From positions 1-19,230 of the forward strand of contig JAHHUC010000042.1 of the NCBI GenBank assembly GCA_020024215.1: DNA of 19,230 bases, read 5' to 3'. The first letter of the stretch is position 1. Each line of letters starts with the position of its first letter. This document shows, one piece after another, positions 6,746-14,416 of the stretch. Made by a program: the position numbers and the translations under genes. The notes under the pieces were generated by a model. It saw only the letters and a program-made list of their open reading frames with translations. It was not told the origin of the DNA and ran no database searches. The stretch comes from Oscillospiraceae bacterium (GTDB lineage Bacteria; Bacillota; Clostridia; Oscillospirales; Ruminococcaceae).

Positions 6746-8089
6746 TTATTGTCTGTCGCTGTCATCAAATCTATCTCCGCACTGTGGGCAGAATTTTGGC
6801 GGATTGTGAGGATCCTCAGGCTGCCATCCGCAGTTATTGCATCTGTACACTGCGTTTTCGGGCCTTTTTTGACCGCACTGTGAGCAGAAGTTGCCTGTGT
6901 TCACATTTCCGCAGGAGCATTTCCAACCTTTATCCTCAGGCTTTGGCTTTCCGCAGTTTTCACAGAATTTTCCGGTGTTGGCATGACCGCAGGAGCATTG
7001 CCATTTTAAAACGGCAGGCTGTGGCTCTGAGGGAGCATTTTGAGCTGCACCGTTTACAAAGGGATTAGGGGAATTCTGCCTGTTCTGATAAGCCTGTGCA
7101 AAAAGATTTCCGATATTGCCTCCACCTGTGTTCATAGCCATTCCCATGCCTAAAAATCCGTTGAGCGCTCCGGCTTCATTTTTGGCAGCCGACTTCATAG
7201 CCTCCGCCTGAGCGCCTGCCAAGGTGGCAGCAGCCATATCAGGTGAGCGCAGAATTGCAACCCTCTGAGCCTCCTTGAGCATATTTGCATCCTCTTCGGG
7301 AAGTGTCACAGAGCTTAAAGCGACGCTTACAACATCAAGTCCTCTCAAATCCCCCCACTTTTCAGAAAGTATCTGGTTGAGTGCAGATTCCAATTCCGCT
7401 GTGTGGGCGATCATCTGATTGGGCCTTATCTCCATAGCCGAAAGCTGTGCAAAGGCAGGCTGCAGGGCGGATATGAATTCAGGCTTTAGCTGAGGGGTGA
7501 TCTCATCTCTGAGATATTCATCCGCAATATTTCCGGTTATGCTCTTATAGAATTTTATGGGGTCGGAAATTTTATAGGAATAAACTCCCGAGCATCTTAC
7601 AGACACATCTATGTCAAGGCCCAAATTTTTATCCACCACCCTGAAGGGTATGGGGTTTGGAGTTCCGAACTTGTTGTCCAAAAGCTCCTTTATGTTTATG
7701 TAGTAGATCCTCTGGTCCTTGGCTGTGTCTCCGCCGAATGTAAATCTCTTGCCAAAGGTTCTGAAGCTTTGAAGTATGCTCTCGCCCAGAGGACCTTGAA
7801 AAACAGAAGGCTCTGTGGAAATGTCAAAAATAAATTCTCCCGGCTCGGCGCTGACCTCTACAATGGCTCCCTGCTCAACTATCAGCATGCACTGTCCGTC
7901 GGCAACTGCAATTACAGAGCCGTTGGAAATGATGTTTTCGCTGCCCTTTTTGTTGGCAGAACGGGCAGAGCTTCTTTTCTCTCCCTTTTTTATAAGCACA
8001 TCAGAGGGTAGGGAATCACAATAGAAATACTCCTTCCACTGGTCAGCTACAATGTTTGCAGCTGCGCTTGCCGCTCTTATAAGACCCAT
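6746..8089 (-). CDS. SPFH/band 7 protein with C-terminal zinc ribbons (YdjI-like)
   Basis: A 447-residue protein of the YdjI-like branch of the SPFH (stomatin/prohibitin/flotillin) family. It opens MGLIRAASAAANIVADQWKE, typical of this branch. The SPFH core is at about 50-280, including VVDKNLGLDIDVSVRCSGVY and the DLRGLDVVSVALSSVTLPEE region. An Ala-rich coiled stretch follows (EAQRVAILRSPDMAAATLAG). The end holds three CxxC...CxxC ribbons (CSCGHANTGKFCENC, CSCGNVNTGNFCSQC, CNNCGW...CPQC). SPFH proteins assemble into large membrane-associated rings; YdjI in B. subtilis links PspA to YdjG/YdjH. First gene of the minus-strand operon, 30 bases before the next, with AGAGGAG upstream of the ATG. 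There is no membrane segment of its own, so it is probably peripheral. Confidence 0.88.
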   Translation of the reverse strand: MGLIRAASAAANIVADQWKEYFYCDSLPSDVLIKKGEKRSSARSANKKGSENIISNGSVIAVADGQCMLIVEQGAIVEVSAEPGEFIFDISTEPSVFQGPLGESILQSFRTFGKRFTFGGDTAKDQRIYYINIKELLDNKFGTPNPIPFRVVDKNLGLDIDVSVRCSGVYSYKISDPIKFYKSITGNIADEYLRDEITPQLKPEFISALQPAFAQLSAMEIRPNQMIAHTAELESALNQILSEKWGDLRGLDVVSVALSSVTLPEEDANMLKEAQRVAILRSPDMAAATLAGAQAEAMKSAAKNEAGALNGFLGMGMAMNTGGGNIGNLFAQAYQNRQNSPNPFVNGAAQNAPSEPQPAVLKWQCSCGHANTGKFCENCGKPKPEDKGWKCSCGNVNTGNFCSQCGQKRPENAVYRCNNCGWQPEDPHNPPKFCPQCGDRFDDSDRQ

Positions 8090-8144
8090 AATTTTATTCT
8101 CCTCTCAAAATAAATGCTTTCTGTTAAAAAAGCAAAAGACACCA

Positions 8145-8161
8145 TTTCACAAGGTGTGAAA
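8145..8161. repeat. Perfect palindrome, candidate operator of the SPFH operon
   Basis: TTTCACA-AGG-TGTGAAA, a perfect 7 bp inverted repeat with a three-base centre. It sits in the 5' leader, between the promoter candidate and the SPFH start codon. Its size and symmetry suit a dimeric repressor. A second overlapping dyad, ACACC...GGTGT, shares the site. Confidence 0.5.
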
Positions 8162-8226
8162 AGTGCCTTTAAAAATCGGTTTCAATGTTCATATAACAGC
8201 AAAAATACAAAACTGCATTTTGGATA

Positions 8227-8255
8227 ATTTTATCACATAAACGGCAGAAAATCAA
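8227..8255 (-). promoter_or_regulatory. Candidate promoter of the SPFH/zinc-ribbon/TPM operon
   Basis: On the minus strand TTGATT (8250-8255), 17 bases, then TAAAAT (8227-8232). It predicts a leader of about 130 bases that contains the palindrome. No SigW-type TGAAAC-N16-CGTA promoter was found; the TGAAAC present near 8185 lacks the matching -10. Confidence 0.45.
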
Positions 8256-8392
8256 TCAAATACTTAAATAATCCCGTTTATCTTTTGGAATGATATTAAA
8301 AGCTCTGTCAATTTTATCAAATAAGCGTAAAAAATGGCATTTTGAGGTGTTAAGGCTTGTTTAAAAGGCAAAATATGTGTATTCTGCTGCAG

Positions 8393-8415
8393 TTTGCATA
8401 ATGTAATTTTGCATA
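8393..8415. repeat. TTTGCATA direct repeat
   Basis: Two identical TTTGCATA octamers (8393-8400 and 8408-8415), 15 bases apart. They lie upstream of the activator gene. Related TATGCA/TGCATA half-sites occur just before the hut promoter, so they may bind the same regulator. Confidence 0.35.
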
Positions 8416-8526
8416 TGCCTGCCGATGGTTTGTGTCATGGTTAAAATCAGCACAAGGGGCAATAGGGAGCTTTGATATTCTAAAATAAATTTTGTGCAAA
8501 ATGCGTTTCTTTCTTTAGCTTAAAGA

Positions 8527-8555
8527 TTGAAAGACAGGCTTAAAAAATATATAAT
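8527..8555 (+). promoter_or_regulatory. Promoter of the sigma-54 activator gene
   Basis: TTGAAA (8527-8532), 17 bases, then a perfect TATAAT (8550-8555). Transcription would start near 8562, just ahead of the ribosome binding site. Confidence 0.75.
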
Positions 8556-8593
8556 GTTATAGTATTATAGTAAAAAATGTGAGGGGGAATTTT

Positions 8594-10051
8594 GTGGAGC
8601 AGGATAAAATAAAGGCCCTGGAGGAAGAAAATTTCTGCCTTAAAAAGATAATAGAAAAGGTGAGCGAGGGGGTAATTTTAACCGACAGAAACGGGGTTAT
8701 CACAGTTTATAATCCGGCTAAGGTGAAAATGGAAAAAATCCCATCGGAGAATATGCTGGGAAGAGAGGTCTGGCAGGCATATTCCTACAATGACAAGGAG
8801 GCTTCCGAGCATCAAAAGGTTTTGAAAACAGGAAAGCCCGTACTGGATGTCTGCCGCCCGCACGCCTTTCTCAACGGCATACCTGTTTACATCTATTACA
8901 GCACCTTCCCGGTAAAATATAAAGGCGAGGTGATTGGTGTATTCACCGTCAGCCGAAATGAGAGCAGCATGCGGGAGCTGCTTTTTTCCACCATCGAGCA
9001 CAAAAGGCTTCTGAAAAGCAAAAATGCCATAGAATCGGAAATAATAGCCAAATCAAAGGGCACACAGTTTACATTTTCGGATATGGTGGGCTCATCTGAA
9101 AAGCTGAAGAGAATAATAAAGGAGGCGCAGACGGTTGCACCGCTTTCCTCCCCTGTGCTTATTTCCGGTGAAACCGGAACAGGAAAGGAGGTGCTTGCCC
9201 AGAGCATACACAATTTCAGGGGCAAGGAGGAGCGCTTTGTGGCTATAAACTGTGCAGCAATTCCGGAAAATCTGGTTGAAAGCGTGCTTTTTGGAACTGT
9301 CAAGGGAGCTTATACAGGTGCAATGGATTCGGTGGGGCTTTTCAGGGAGGCAGGCAGCGGAACGCTGTTTTTGGATGAAATAAATTCCATGAGCATGGAT
9401 ATGCAGGCAAAGCTTTTGAGAGCCTTGCAGGAAAATTCTGTAAGGCCTGTGGGCGGAAAAGAGGAATATCCCATAAAATGCCGCCTTATCTGTGCTTCAA
9501 ATGAAAAGCCGGCGGAGCTGGTTTCTCAAAAAAGGCTGCGGCCGGACCTTTTTTACAGAATATCTGGCTTCTGCATAGAGATTCCGCCGTTAAGAGAGCG
9601 CAGGGAGGACATAATTGAAATGGCAAGGCTGTATATAAAGAAATACAACCACGATTTCCACAAAAATATAAAGGAAATGTCGCCGGAGCTTATCTCGTGG
9701 CTTTATAACGGACAGTGGCAGGGGAACTGCCGTGAATTGCAAAATGTCATACAAAACATGATGGTCGCCGCAGAGGACACAGACAGCGTTTTGAAAACAA
9801 AGGATATCCCCGGCTATGCTCTCAATATGATAGGCTCAAACAGCAGCTCTAAAGTCAATGTCACAGAGGATGATTATGATAAGATGGGCATAAATGAAAT
9901 TTTGGACAATGTCCAAAAAAGAATGATTGAAAGAGCGCTTAAAAGAAACAACCTCAATCTTACAAAGTCGGCTATGGAATTGAAAATCGGCAGGCAGAAT
10001 CTCACATCCCGCATGAAGCGGCTGAACATAAGCATTAAAAATATGCAATAG
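8594..10051 (+). CDS. PAS/AAA+/Fis sigma-54-dependent activator, likely of hut
   Basis: A 485-residue bacterial enhancer-binding protein. An N-terminal PAS domain (about 15-125: VSEGVILTDRNGVITVYNPA) presumably senses a signal. The AAA+ core (about 160-395) has Walker A GETGTGK (192-198), the sigma-54 contact loop GAYTGA (238-243, the accepted Tyr variant of GAFTGA) and Walker B GTLFLDE (256-262). A Fis-type helix-turn-helix closes the protein (NLTKSAMELKIGRQNLTSRM). It remodels the sigma-54 polymerase closed complex using ATP. I chose GTG 8594 because GAGGGGG (8581-8587) lies six bases upstream; the upstream in-frame GTG at 8579 overlaps that site. Its stop lies 80 bases before a -24/-12 promoter driving hutU, so histidine catabolism is its probable target. 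It resembles RocR-type regulators. Confidence 0.92.
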   Translation: MEQDKIKALEEENFCLKKIIEKVSEGVILTDRNGVITVYNPAKVKMEKIPSENMLGREVWQAYSYNDKEASEHQKVLKTGKPVLDVCRPHAFLNGIPVYIYYSTFPVKYKGEVIGVFTVSRNESSMRELLFSTIEHKRLLKSKNAIESEIIAKSKGTQFTFSDMVGSSEKLKRIIKEAQTVAPLSSPVLISGETGTGKEVLAQSIHNFRGKEERFVAINCAAIPENLVESVLFGTVKGAYTGAMDSVGLFREAGSGTLFLDEINSMSMDMQAKLLRALQENSVRPVGGKEEYPIKCRLICASNEKPAELVSQKRLRPDLFYRISGFCIEIPPLRERREDIIEMARLYIKKYNHDFHKNIKEMSPELISWLYNGQWQGNCRELQNVIQNMMVAAEDTDSVLKTKDIPGYALNMIGSNSSSKVNVTEDDYDKMGINEILDNVQKRMIERALKRNNLNLTKSAMELKIGRQNLTSRMKRLNISIKNMQ

Positions 10052-10070
10052 TGAATTAAAAGTGTGCATA
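10042..10070 (+). promoter_or_regulatory. Candidate enhancer (UAS) of the hut promoter
   Basis: TATGCA (10042-10047) and TGCATA (10065-10070) form an inverted repeat about 90 to 115 bases before the predicted hut start, the usual range for sigma-54 activator binding. The left arm overlaps the end of the activator gene. The arms are short, so this is a position-supported guess. Confidence 0.35.
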
Positions 10071-10131
10071 TAAATAGTGCCTATATTTTGGGATACATAG
10101 CAAAAACCGCTTGAATATGCGCTTAATCCCT

Positions 10132-10147
10132 TGGCATGGTATTTGCA
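10132..10147 (+). promoter_or_regulatory. Sigma-54 (-24/-12) promoter of the hut operon
   Basis: TGGCATG-GTAT-TTGCA: the invariant GG (10133-10134) and GC (10145-10146) are exactly 12 bases apart and the flanks match TGGCAC-N5-TTGCA except one base. Predicted start near 10158, about 60 bases before the hutU ATG. No good -35/-10 pair was seen in this gap, so sigma-54 appears to be the main route. Confidence 0.88.
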
Positions 10148-10217
10148 CATTCATAATGTGTAAGCTGGGTATAAAGAGCAGACTTAAAATTTTTAATGTG
10201 CAAGGAGATTGGAAAAT

Positions 10218-12233
10218 ATGTTTGATATGGAAAACGCTATGACAATTAAATTGGATGATGAGCTTCCAAAAATGCCTGAATTTGACCCCTCATACAGAAG
10301 GGCTCCCGACAGAGGCTTCACACTCACTCAGCATCAGACAGAGCTTGCTTTAAAGAATGCCTTGAGATACATACCTCAGAAGTATCATAAGGAGCTTATA
10401 CCCGAGTTTTTGGAGGAATTAAAGACAAGGGGCAGGATTTACGGCTATCGCTTCAGGCCTGAGGGCAGAATTTACGGAAAGCCCATAAATGAATACAAGG
10501 GCAGCTGTGTTGCAGGCAAGGCCATACAGGTTATGATAGACAACAATCTGGATTTTTCCACAGCACTTTATCCCTATGAGCTGGTTACATACGGCGAGAC
10601 AGGCTCTGTGTGCCAGAACTGGATGCAGTACCGCCTTATCAAAAAATATCTGGAGGTTATGACAGAGGAGCAGACTCTGGTTGTAGAATCAGGCCATCCC
10701 CTAGGCTTATTTAAGAGCAAGCCCGATGCTCCCAGAGTTATCATAACCAACGGACTTATGGTTGGAATGTTCGACACACCTCATGACTTCCATGATGCAA
10801 CAGCAATGGGAGTTACCAACTACGGACAGATGACTGCCGGCGGCTGGATGTACATAGGACCTCAGGGAATAGTACACGGAACCTTCAACACCATTCTCAA
10901 CGCAGGCAGAATGAAGCTGGGAATCCCCAAGGACGGCGATTTGGCAGGTGTGCTGTTTGTTACCTCCGGTCTTGGCGGAATGAGCGGAGCTCAGGGCAAG
11001 GCAATAGAAATTGCCGGCGGAGTCGGAATTGTTGCCGAGGTTGACTATTCCAGAATAAAGACAAGACTTGATCAGGGCTGGATAAGCAGGGTTACAGATG
11101 ACCTTGACGAGGCCTTTGCAATAGCCTTTGAGTATATGGAAAAGAAGCAGCCCATGTCCATTGCATACCACGGAAATATTGTGGATCTTTTGGAATATGC
11201 CATAAAGAAGGATATCCACATTCCTCTTCTTTCCGATCAGACCTCCTGCCATGCTGCATATGAGGGCGGATATTGCCCTGTGGGAATTTCCTTTGAGGAG
11301 AGAACAAGGCTTCTCAAGGAGGACCAGGAGGAATATCACCGCTTGGTTGACCTTACATTGAAGAGACATTTTGAGGCTATAAAGCAGCTGACAGCAAAGG
11401 GAACCTATTTCTTTGATTACGGCAATTCCTTTATGAAGGCAATCTATGACACGGGAATAAAGGAAATCTCCAAAAACGGCGTGGACGAAAAGGACGGATT
11501 TATCTGGCCCTCCTATGTAGAGGATATAATGGGACCTGAGCTTTTCGATTATGGCTACGGACCCTTCAGATGGGTTTGCCTCTCCGGAGATCCTGAGGAT
11601 TTAAGAAAGACTGACGAGGCTGCTATGAGCTGCATAGATCCCAACAGAAGAAGTCAGGACAGAGACAACTATGTTTGGATAAGAGATGCCGAGAAGAACA
11701 AGCTGGTTGTCGGAACACAGGCGAGAATACTCTATCAGGATGCCTACGGCAGACAGAAAATAGCTCTTAAATTCAACGATATGGTGGCTAAGGGCGAGAT
11801 AGGACCTGTTATGTTAGGAAGGGACCACCACGACGTTTCCGGAACCGATTCACCCTTCAGAGAAACCTCCAACATTAAAGACGGCTCCAATGTCACAGCA
11901 GATATGGCAGTTCAGTGCTATGCAGGAAATGCTGCAAGAGGCATGACCATGATAGCTTTGCACAACGGCGGCGGAGTCGGAACAGGAAAATCAATAAACG
12001 GCGGCTTCGGCATGGTATTGGATGGCTCAAAGAGAGCAGCTGACACAATTGCAAACGCAATGCTCTGGGATGTTATGGGCGGTGTTGCAAGAAGAAACTG
12101 GGCAAGAAATCCCCATGCTGTTGAAACATCTATTGAATATAACAAATTGAACAAGGGAACAGACCACATCACCATTCCGTACATCGCAGATGACAAGATG
12201 GTATCTGATGCGGTTGCAGAACTTTTTAAGTAA
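10218..12233 (+). CDS. hutU: Urocanate hydratase (urocanase)
   Basis: A 671-residue cytoplasmic enzyme that adds water to urocanate to give 4-imidazolone-5-propanoate, using a tightly bound NAD+. Clear family blocks are YGQMTAGGWMYIG (202-214), the dinucleotide-binding glycine stretch SGLGGMSGAQ (250-259), and near the C-terminus HNGGGVGTGKSINGGFGMV. At 671 residues it belongs to the long urocanase form (also seen in animals and some anaerobes), not the roughly 550-residue Bacillus/Pseudomonas form. ATG 10218 is preferred over the TTG at 10209, because AGGAG (10203-10207) lies ten bases before the ATG but only one before the TTG. It is the first gene of the sigma-54-driven operon; hutI follows 12 bases after its stop. 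Confidence 0.96.
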   Translation: MFDMENAMTIKLDDELPKMPEFDPSYRRAPDRGFTLTQHQTELALKNALRYIPQKYHKELIPEFLEELKTRGRIYGYRFRPEGRIYGKPINEYKGSCVAGKAIQVMIDNNLDFSTALYPYELVTYGETGSVCQNWMQYRLIKKYLEVMTEEQTLVVESGHPLGLFKSKPDAPRVIITNGLMVGMFDTPHDFHDATAMGVTNYGQMTAGGWMYIGPQGIVHGTFNTILNAGRMKLGIPKDGDLAGVLFVTSGLGGMSGAQGKAIEIAGGVGIVAEVDYSRIKTRLDQGWISRVTDDLDEAFAIAFEYMEKKQPMSIAYHGNIVDLLEYAIKKDIHIPLLSDQTSCHAAYEGGYCPVGISFEERTRLLKEDQEEYHRLVDLTLKRHFEAIKQLTAKGTYFFDYGNSFMKAIYDTGIKEISKNGVDEKDGFIWPSYVEDIMGPELFDYGYGPFRWVCLSGDPEDLRKTDEAAMSCIDPNRRSQDRDNYVWIRDAEKNKLVVGTQARILYQDAYGRQKIALKFNDMVAKGEIGPVMLGRDHHDVSGTDSPFRETSNIKDGSNVTADMAVQCYAGNAARGMTMIALHNGGGVGTGKSINGGFGMVLDGSKRAADTIANAMLWDVMGGVARRNWARNPHAVETSIEYNKLNKGTDHITIPYIADDKMVSDAVAELFK

Positions 12234-12245
12234 AGGAAATTGTAT

Positions 12246-13496
12246 ATGGGTAAGCTTCTTATAAAAAATGCCTCCCAGGTTGTAACCTGCAAGGGAAGAG
12301 CGGCAAAAAAAGGCAAGGAAATGTCGGAATTGGGAATAATAGAAAACGGAAGTGTTCTCATTTGTGACGAAACAATAGTAGATGTAGGCACATTTGAAGA
12401 GCTTTCAGAGAGAAATGCTCTGGATGATGCACAGATAATAGATGCAGAGGGAAGAGCGCTTCTGCCCGGCTTTATAGATTGTCACACTCACCTTATTTTC
12501 GGCGGATATCGCGCAGATGAATTTAATTGGCGCCTCAAGGGCATGAGCTATATGGAAATTATGGAAAGAGGCGGCGGAATAGTAAATTCCGTCACCTCCA
12601 CAAGAGAGGCAACCAAGCAGGAGCTTGCAAAAGAGGCACAAAAGAGGCTCGCCTCCATGCTTTCCTTCGGAGTTACCACCTGTGAAGCAAAAAGCGGCTA
12701 TGGGCTGGATTTTGAAAACGAGATAAAACAGCTTGAGGTAATAAGGGAGCTTAACTCTTTGCAGAGTGTGGAGCTGGTTCCTACATATTTGGGAGCTCAT
12801 TCCATTCCAAAGGAATATAAAAAGCAAGACAGCGGAAAATATATTGATTTTATCATTGAAAAGGTTCTTCCCTATATAAAAGAGCATGATCTTGCAAGGT
12901 TTGTGGATATTTTTGTGGAGAAAAATGTCTTTTCTGTCAAAGAGGGCGAAAAGCTTTTGAAAAAAGCCACAGAGATGGGCTTTAAAACAAAGGTTCATGC
13001 CGATGAAATTGTATCCTTAGGCGGTGCAGAGCTGGCTGCAAGAATGGGCTCTATAAGCGCCGAGCACCTTTTGCATATATCAGAAAAGGGAATAGAGGAC
13101 ATGGCAAAAAGCGGCACCATTGCCGCAGTTCTTCCCTGCACAGCCTTTAATTTAAAGGAGCCGTATGCACCTGCCAGAAGGATGATTGATGCAGGCTGTG
13201 CTGTTGCTGTTGCCACCGATTATAACCCCGGCAGCTGCTTTTGCGAAAATTTAGCTTTGGCATTTTTGCTCTCTGTGCTTTATATGGGCATGACTGTGGA
13301 GGAGGCTGTTACCGCTGTAACCATAAATGCGGCTGCGGCAATTTCTATGGAGGATAAAATAGGAAGCATAGAAAAGGGCAAGCAGGCTGATCTGGTGCTT
13401 TTGGAATTTCCGTCCTACACATACATCCCCTATCATCTGGGAACCTCAAGTGTGGAAAAGGTAATTAAAAAGGGCAGGGTAGTCTTTGAAAGATAA
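12246..13496 (+). CDS. hutI: Imidazolonepropionase
   Basis: A 416-residue amidohydrolase that opens 4-imidazolone-5-propanoate to N-formimino-L-glutamate. Metal and catalytic positions known from the B. subtilis enzyme are all visible: HTH (His80 and His82) in LPGFIDCHTHLIFGG, EAKSGYGL from residue 147, His185 in YLGAHSIP, HADE (His251, Glu254), His274, and the catalytic aspartate 325 in TDYNPGS. The length is normal for the family. ATG 12246 is chosen, with AGGA (12234-12237) eight bases before it; an in-frame TTG two codons earlier is too close to that site. It lies directly after hutU and 19 bases before ftcD, so it is the third step of the pathway and co-transcribed. Confidence 0.96.
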   Translation: MGKLLIKNASQVVTCKGRAAKKGKEMSELGIIENGSVLICDETIVDVGTFEELSERNALDDAQIIDAEGRALLPGFIDCHTHLIFGGYRADEFNWRLKGMSYMEIMERGGGIVNSVTSTREATKQELAKEAQKRLASMLSFGVTTCEAKSGYGLDFENEIKQLEVIRELNSLQSVELVPTYLGAHSIPKEYKKQDSGKYIDFIIEKVLPYIKEHDLARFVDIFVEKNVFSVKEGEKLLKKATEMGFKTKVHADEIVSLGGAELAARMGSISAEHLLHISEKGIEDMAKSGTIAAVLPCTAFNLKEPYAPARRMIDAGCAVAVATDYNPGSCFCENLALAFLLSVLYMGMTVEEAVTAVTINAAAAISMEDKIGSIEKGKQADLVLLEFPSYTYIPYHLGTSSVEKVIKKGRVVFER

Positions 13497-13515
13497 TTTT
13501 TAGGAGGAAAATAAA

Positions 13516-14415
13516 ATGTCAAGATTAGTAGAGTTTATACCAAACTTTTCAGAAGGAAGAAATATGGAGGTAATAGAGGAATTGAAGAGGGTTGCCAATT
13601 CTGTTCCCGGAATTACACTTATGGATGTCCAGTGGGATGAAAGCCACAACAGAAGCGTGTTCACAATGGTAGGTTCCCCTGAGGGAGCTGAGGAGGTTGC
13701 CTTTTTGCTGACAAAGAGGGCATCCGAGCTTATTGATATGACAAAGCACGAGGGAGCGCATCCCAGAATGGGCGCAACAGATGTAATTCCCTTTGTTCCC
13801 ATCAAGGATGTTACTGTTGCAGAGCTGGTGGAGCTTACAAAGCGCCTGGGCAAGAGAATCTATGATGAACTGGGAATACCCAGCTTCCTCTATGAGGATT
13901 CTGCTACAAGACCTGAGAGAAAGAATCTTGCAAAGTGCAGAAAGGGCCAGTTTGAGGGTATGCCCGAAAAGCTTTTAGAGCCTGACTGGGCCCCTGATTT
14001 CGGCGAGAGAAAAATTCATCCCACAGCCGGAATTGTTGCAATCGGTGCCAGAATGCCTTTAGTTGCCTTCAATGTAAATCTTGACACAGACAATCTTGAC
14101 ATTGCAAATAAAATAGCCAAGGTTATAAGAGGCTCCTCAGGCGGCTTTAAATACTGCAAGGCAATCGGCGTAATGCTGGAGGACAGAAATATTGCACAGG
14201 TTTCCATGAATATGGTAAACTATGAGGGAACACCTCTTTACAGAGTTTTTGAAACAATCAGAATGGAAGCAGAGAGATACGGGGTTAGAATCATCGGCTC
14301 TGAAATAGTTGGTCTGACACCTGCAAAGGCTCTTGTTGACTGTGCTGAATACTATCTCAAGGTTGAAAACTTCGATTATGGAAAGCAGGTTATGGAGAAT
14401 CATCTCTTAGGCTAG
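13516..14415 (+). CDS. ftcD: Glutamate formimidoyltransferase
   Basis: A 299-residue protein equal to the formiminotransferase half of mammalian FTCD. It moves the formimino group of N-formimino-L-glutamate to tetrahydrofolate, giving glutamate and 5-formimino-THF. The start MSRLVEFIPNFSEGRN is the family signature. His82 in KHEGAHPRMG is at the position of the catalytic histidine of the pig enzyme, and the HPTAGIVAIGARMPLVAFNV block is conserved. There is no cyclodeaminase domain; this is the monofunctional form. AGGAGG (13502-13507) lies eight bases before the ATG. The folC-like gene starts one base after its stop, suggesting tight coupling. It shows that this organism takes the folate route of histidine breakdown rather than hydrolysing formiminoglutamate with HutG. 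Confidence 0.95.
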   Translation: MSRLVEFIPNFSEGRNMEVIEELKRVANSVPGITLMDVQWDESHNRSVFTMVGSPEGAEEVAFLLTKRASELIDMTKHEGAHPRMGATDVIPFVPIKDVTVAELVELTKRLGKRIYDELGIPSFLYEDSATRPERKNLAKCRKGQFEGMPEKLLEPDWAPDFGERKIHPTAGIVAIGARMPLVAFNVNLDTDNLDIANKIAKVIRGSSGGFKYCKAIGVMLEDRNIAQVSMNMVNYEGTPLYRVFETIRMEAERYGVRIIGSEIVGLTPAKALVDCAEYYLKVENFDYGKQVMENHLLG

Positions 14416-14416
14416 T

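Larger units (their letters stand above)
8090..8593. other. Divergent intergenic region
   Basis: About 500 bases separate the minus-strand SPFH operon from the plus-strand sigma-54 activator. The region holds a promoter candidate for each direction, a TTTCACA/TGTGAAA palindrome near the SPFH side and a TTTGCATA direct repeat near the middle. No reading frame or RNA structure was recognised in 8256-8390 or 8416-8526. Confidence 0.6.

Noticed and set aside
6206..6883. 225-codon plus-strand frame
   Set aside because: Shadow of the zinc-ribbon and SPFH genes on the other strand; it crosses their junction and has no start signals.
8170..8200. TGAAAC string upstream of the SPFH operon as a SigW promoter
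   Set aside because: The required CGTA about 16 bases downstream is absent.
10707..11369. 220-codon minus-strand frame
   Set aside because: Antisense to hutU, whose family motifs run through the whole stretch.
12405..12998. 197-codon minus-strand frame
   Set aside because: Antisense to hutI; Phe/Leu/Cys-rich composition is typical of a shadow.
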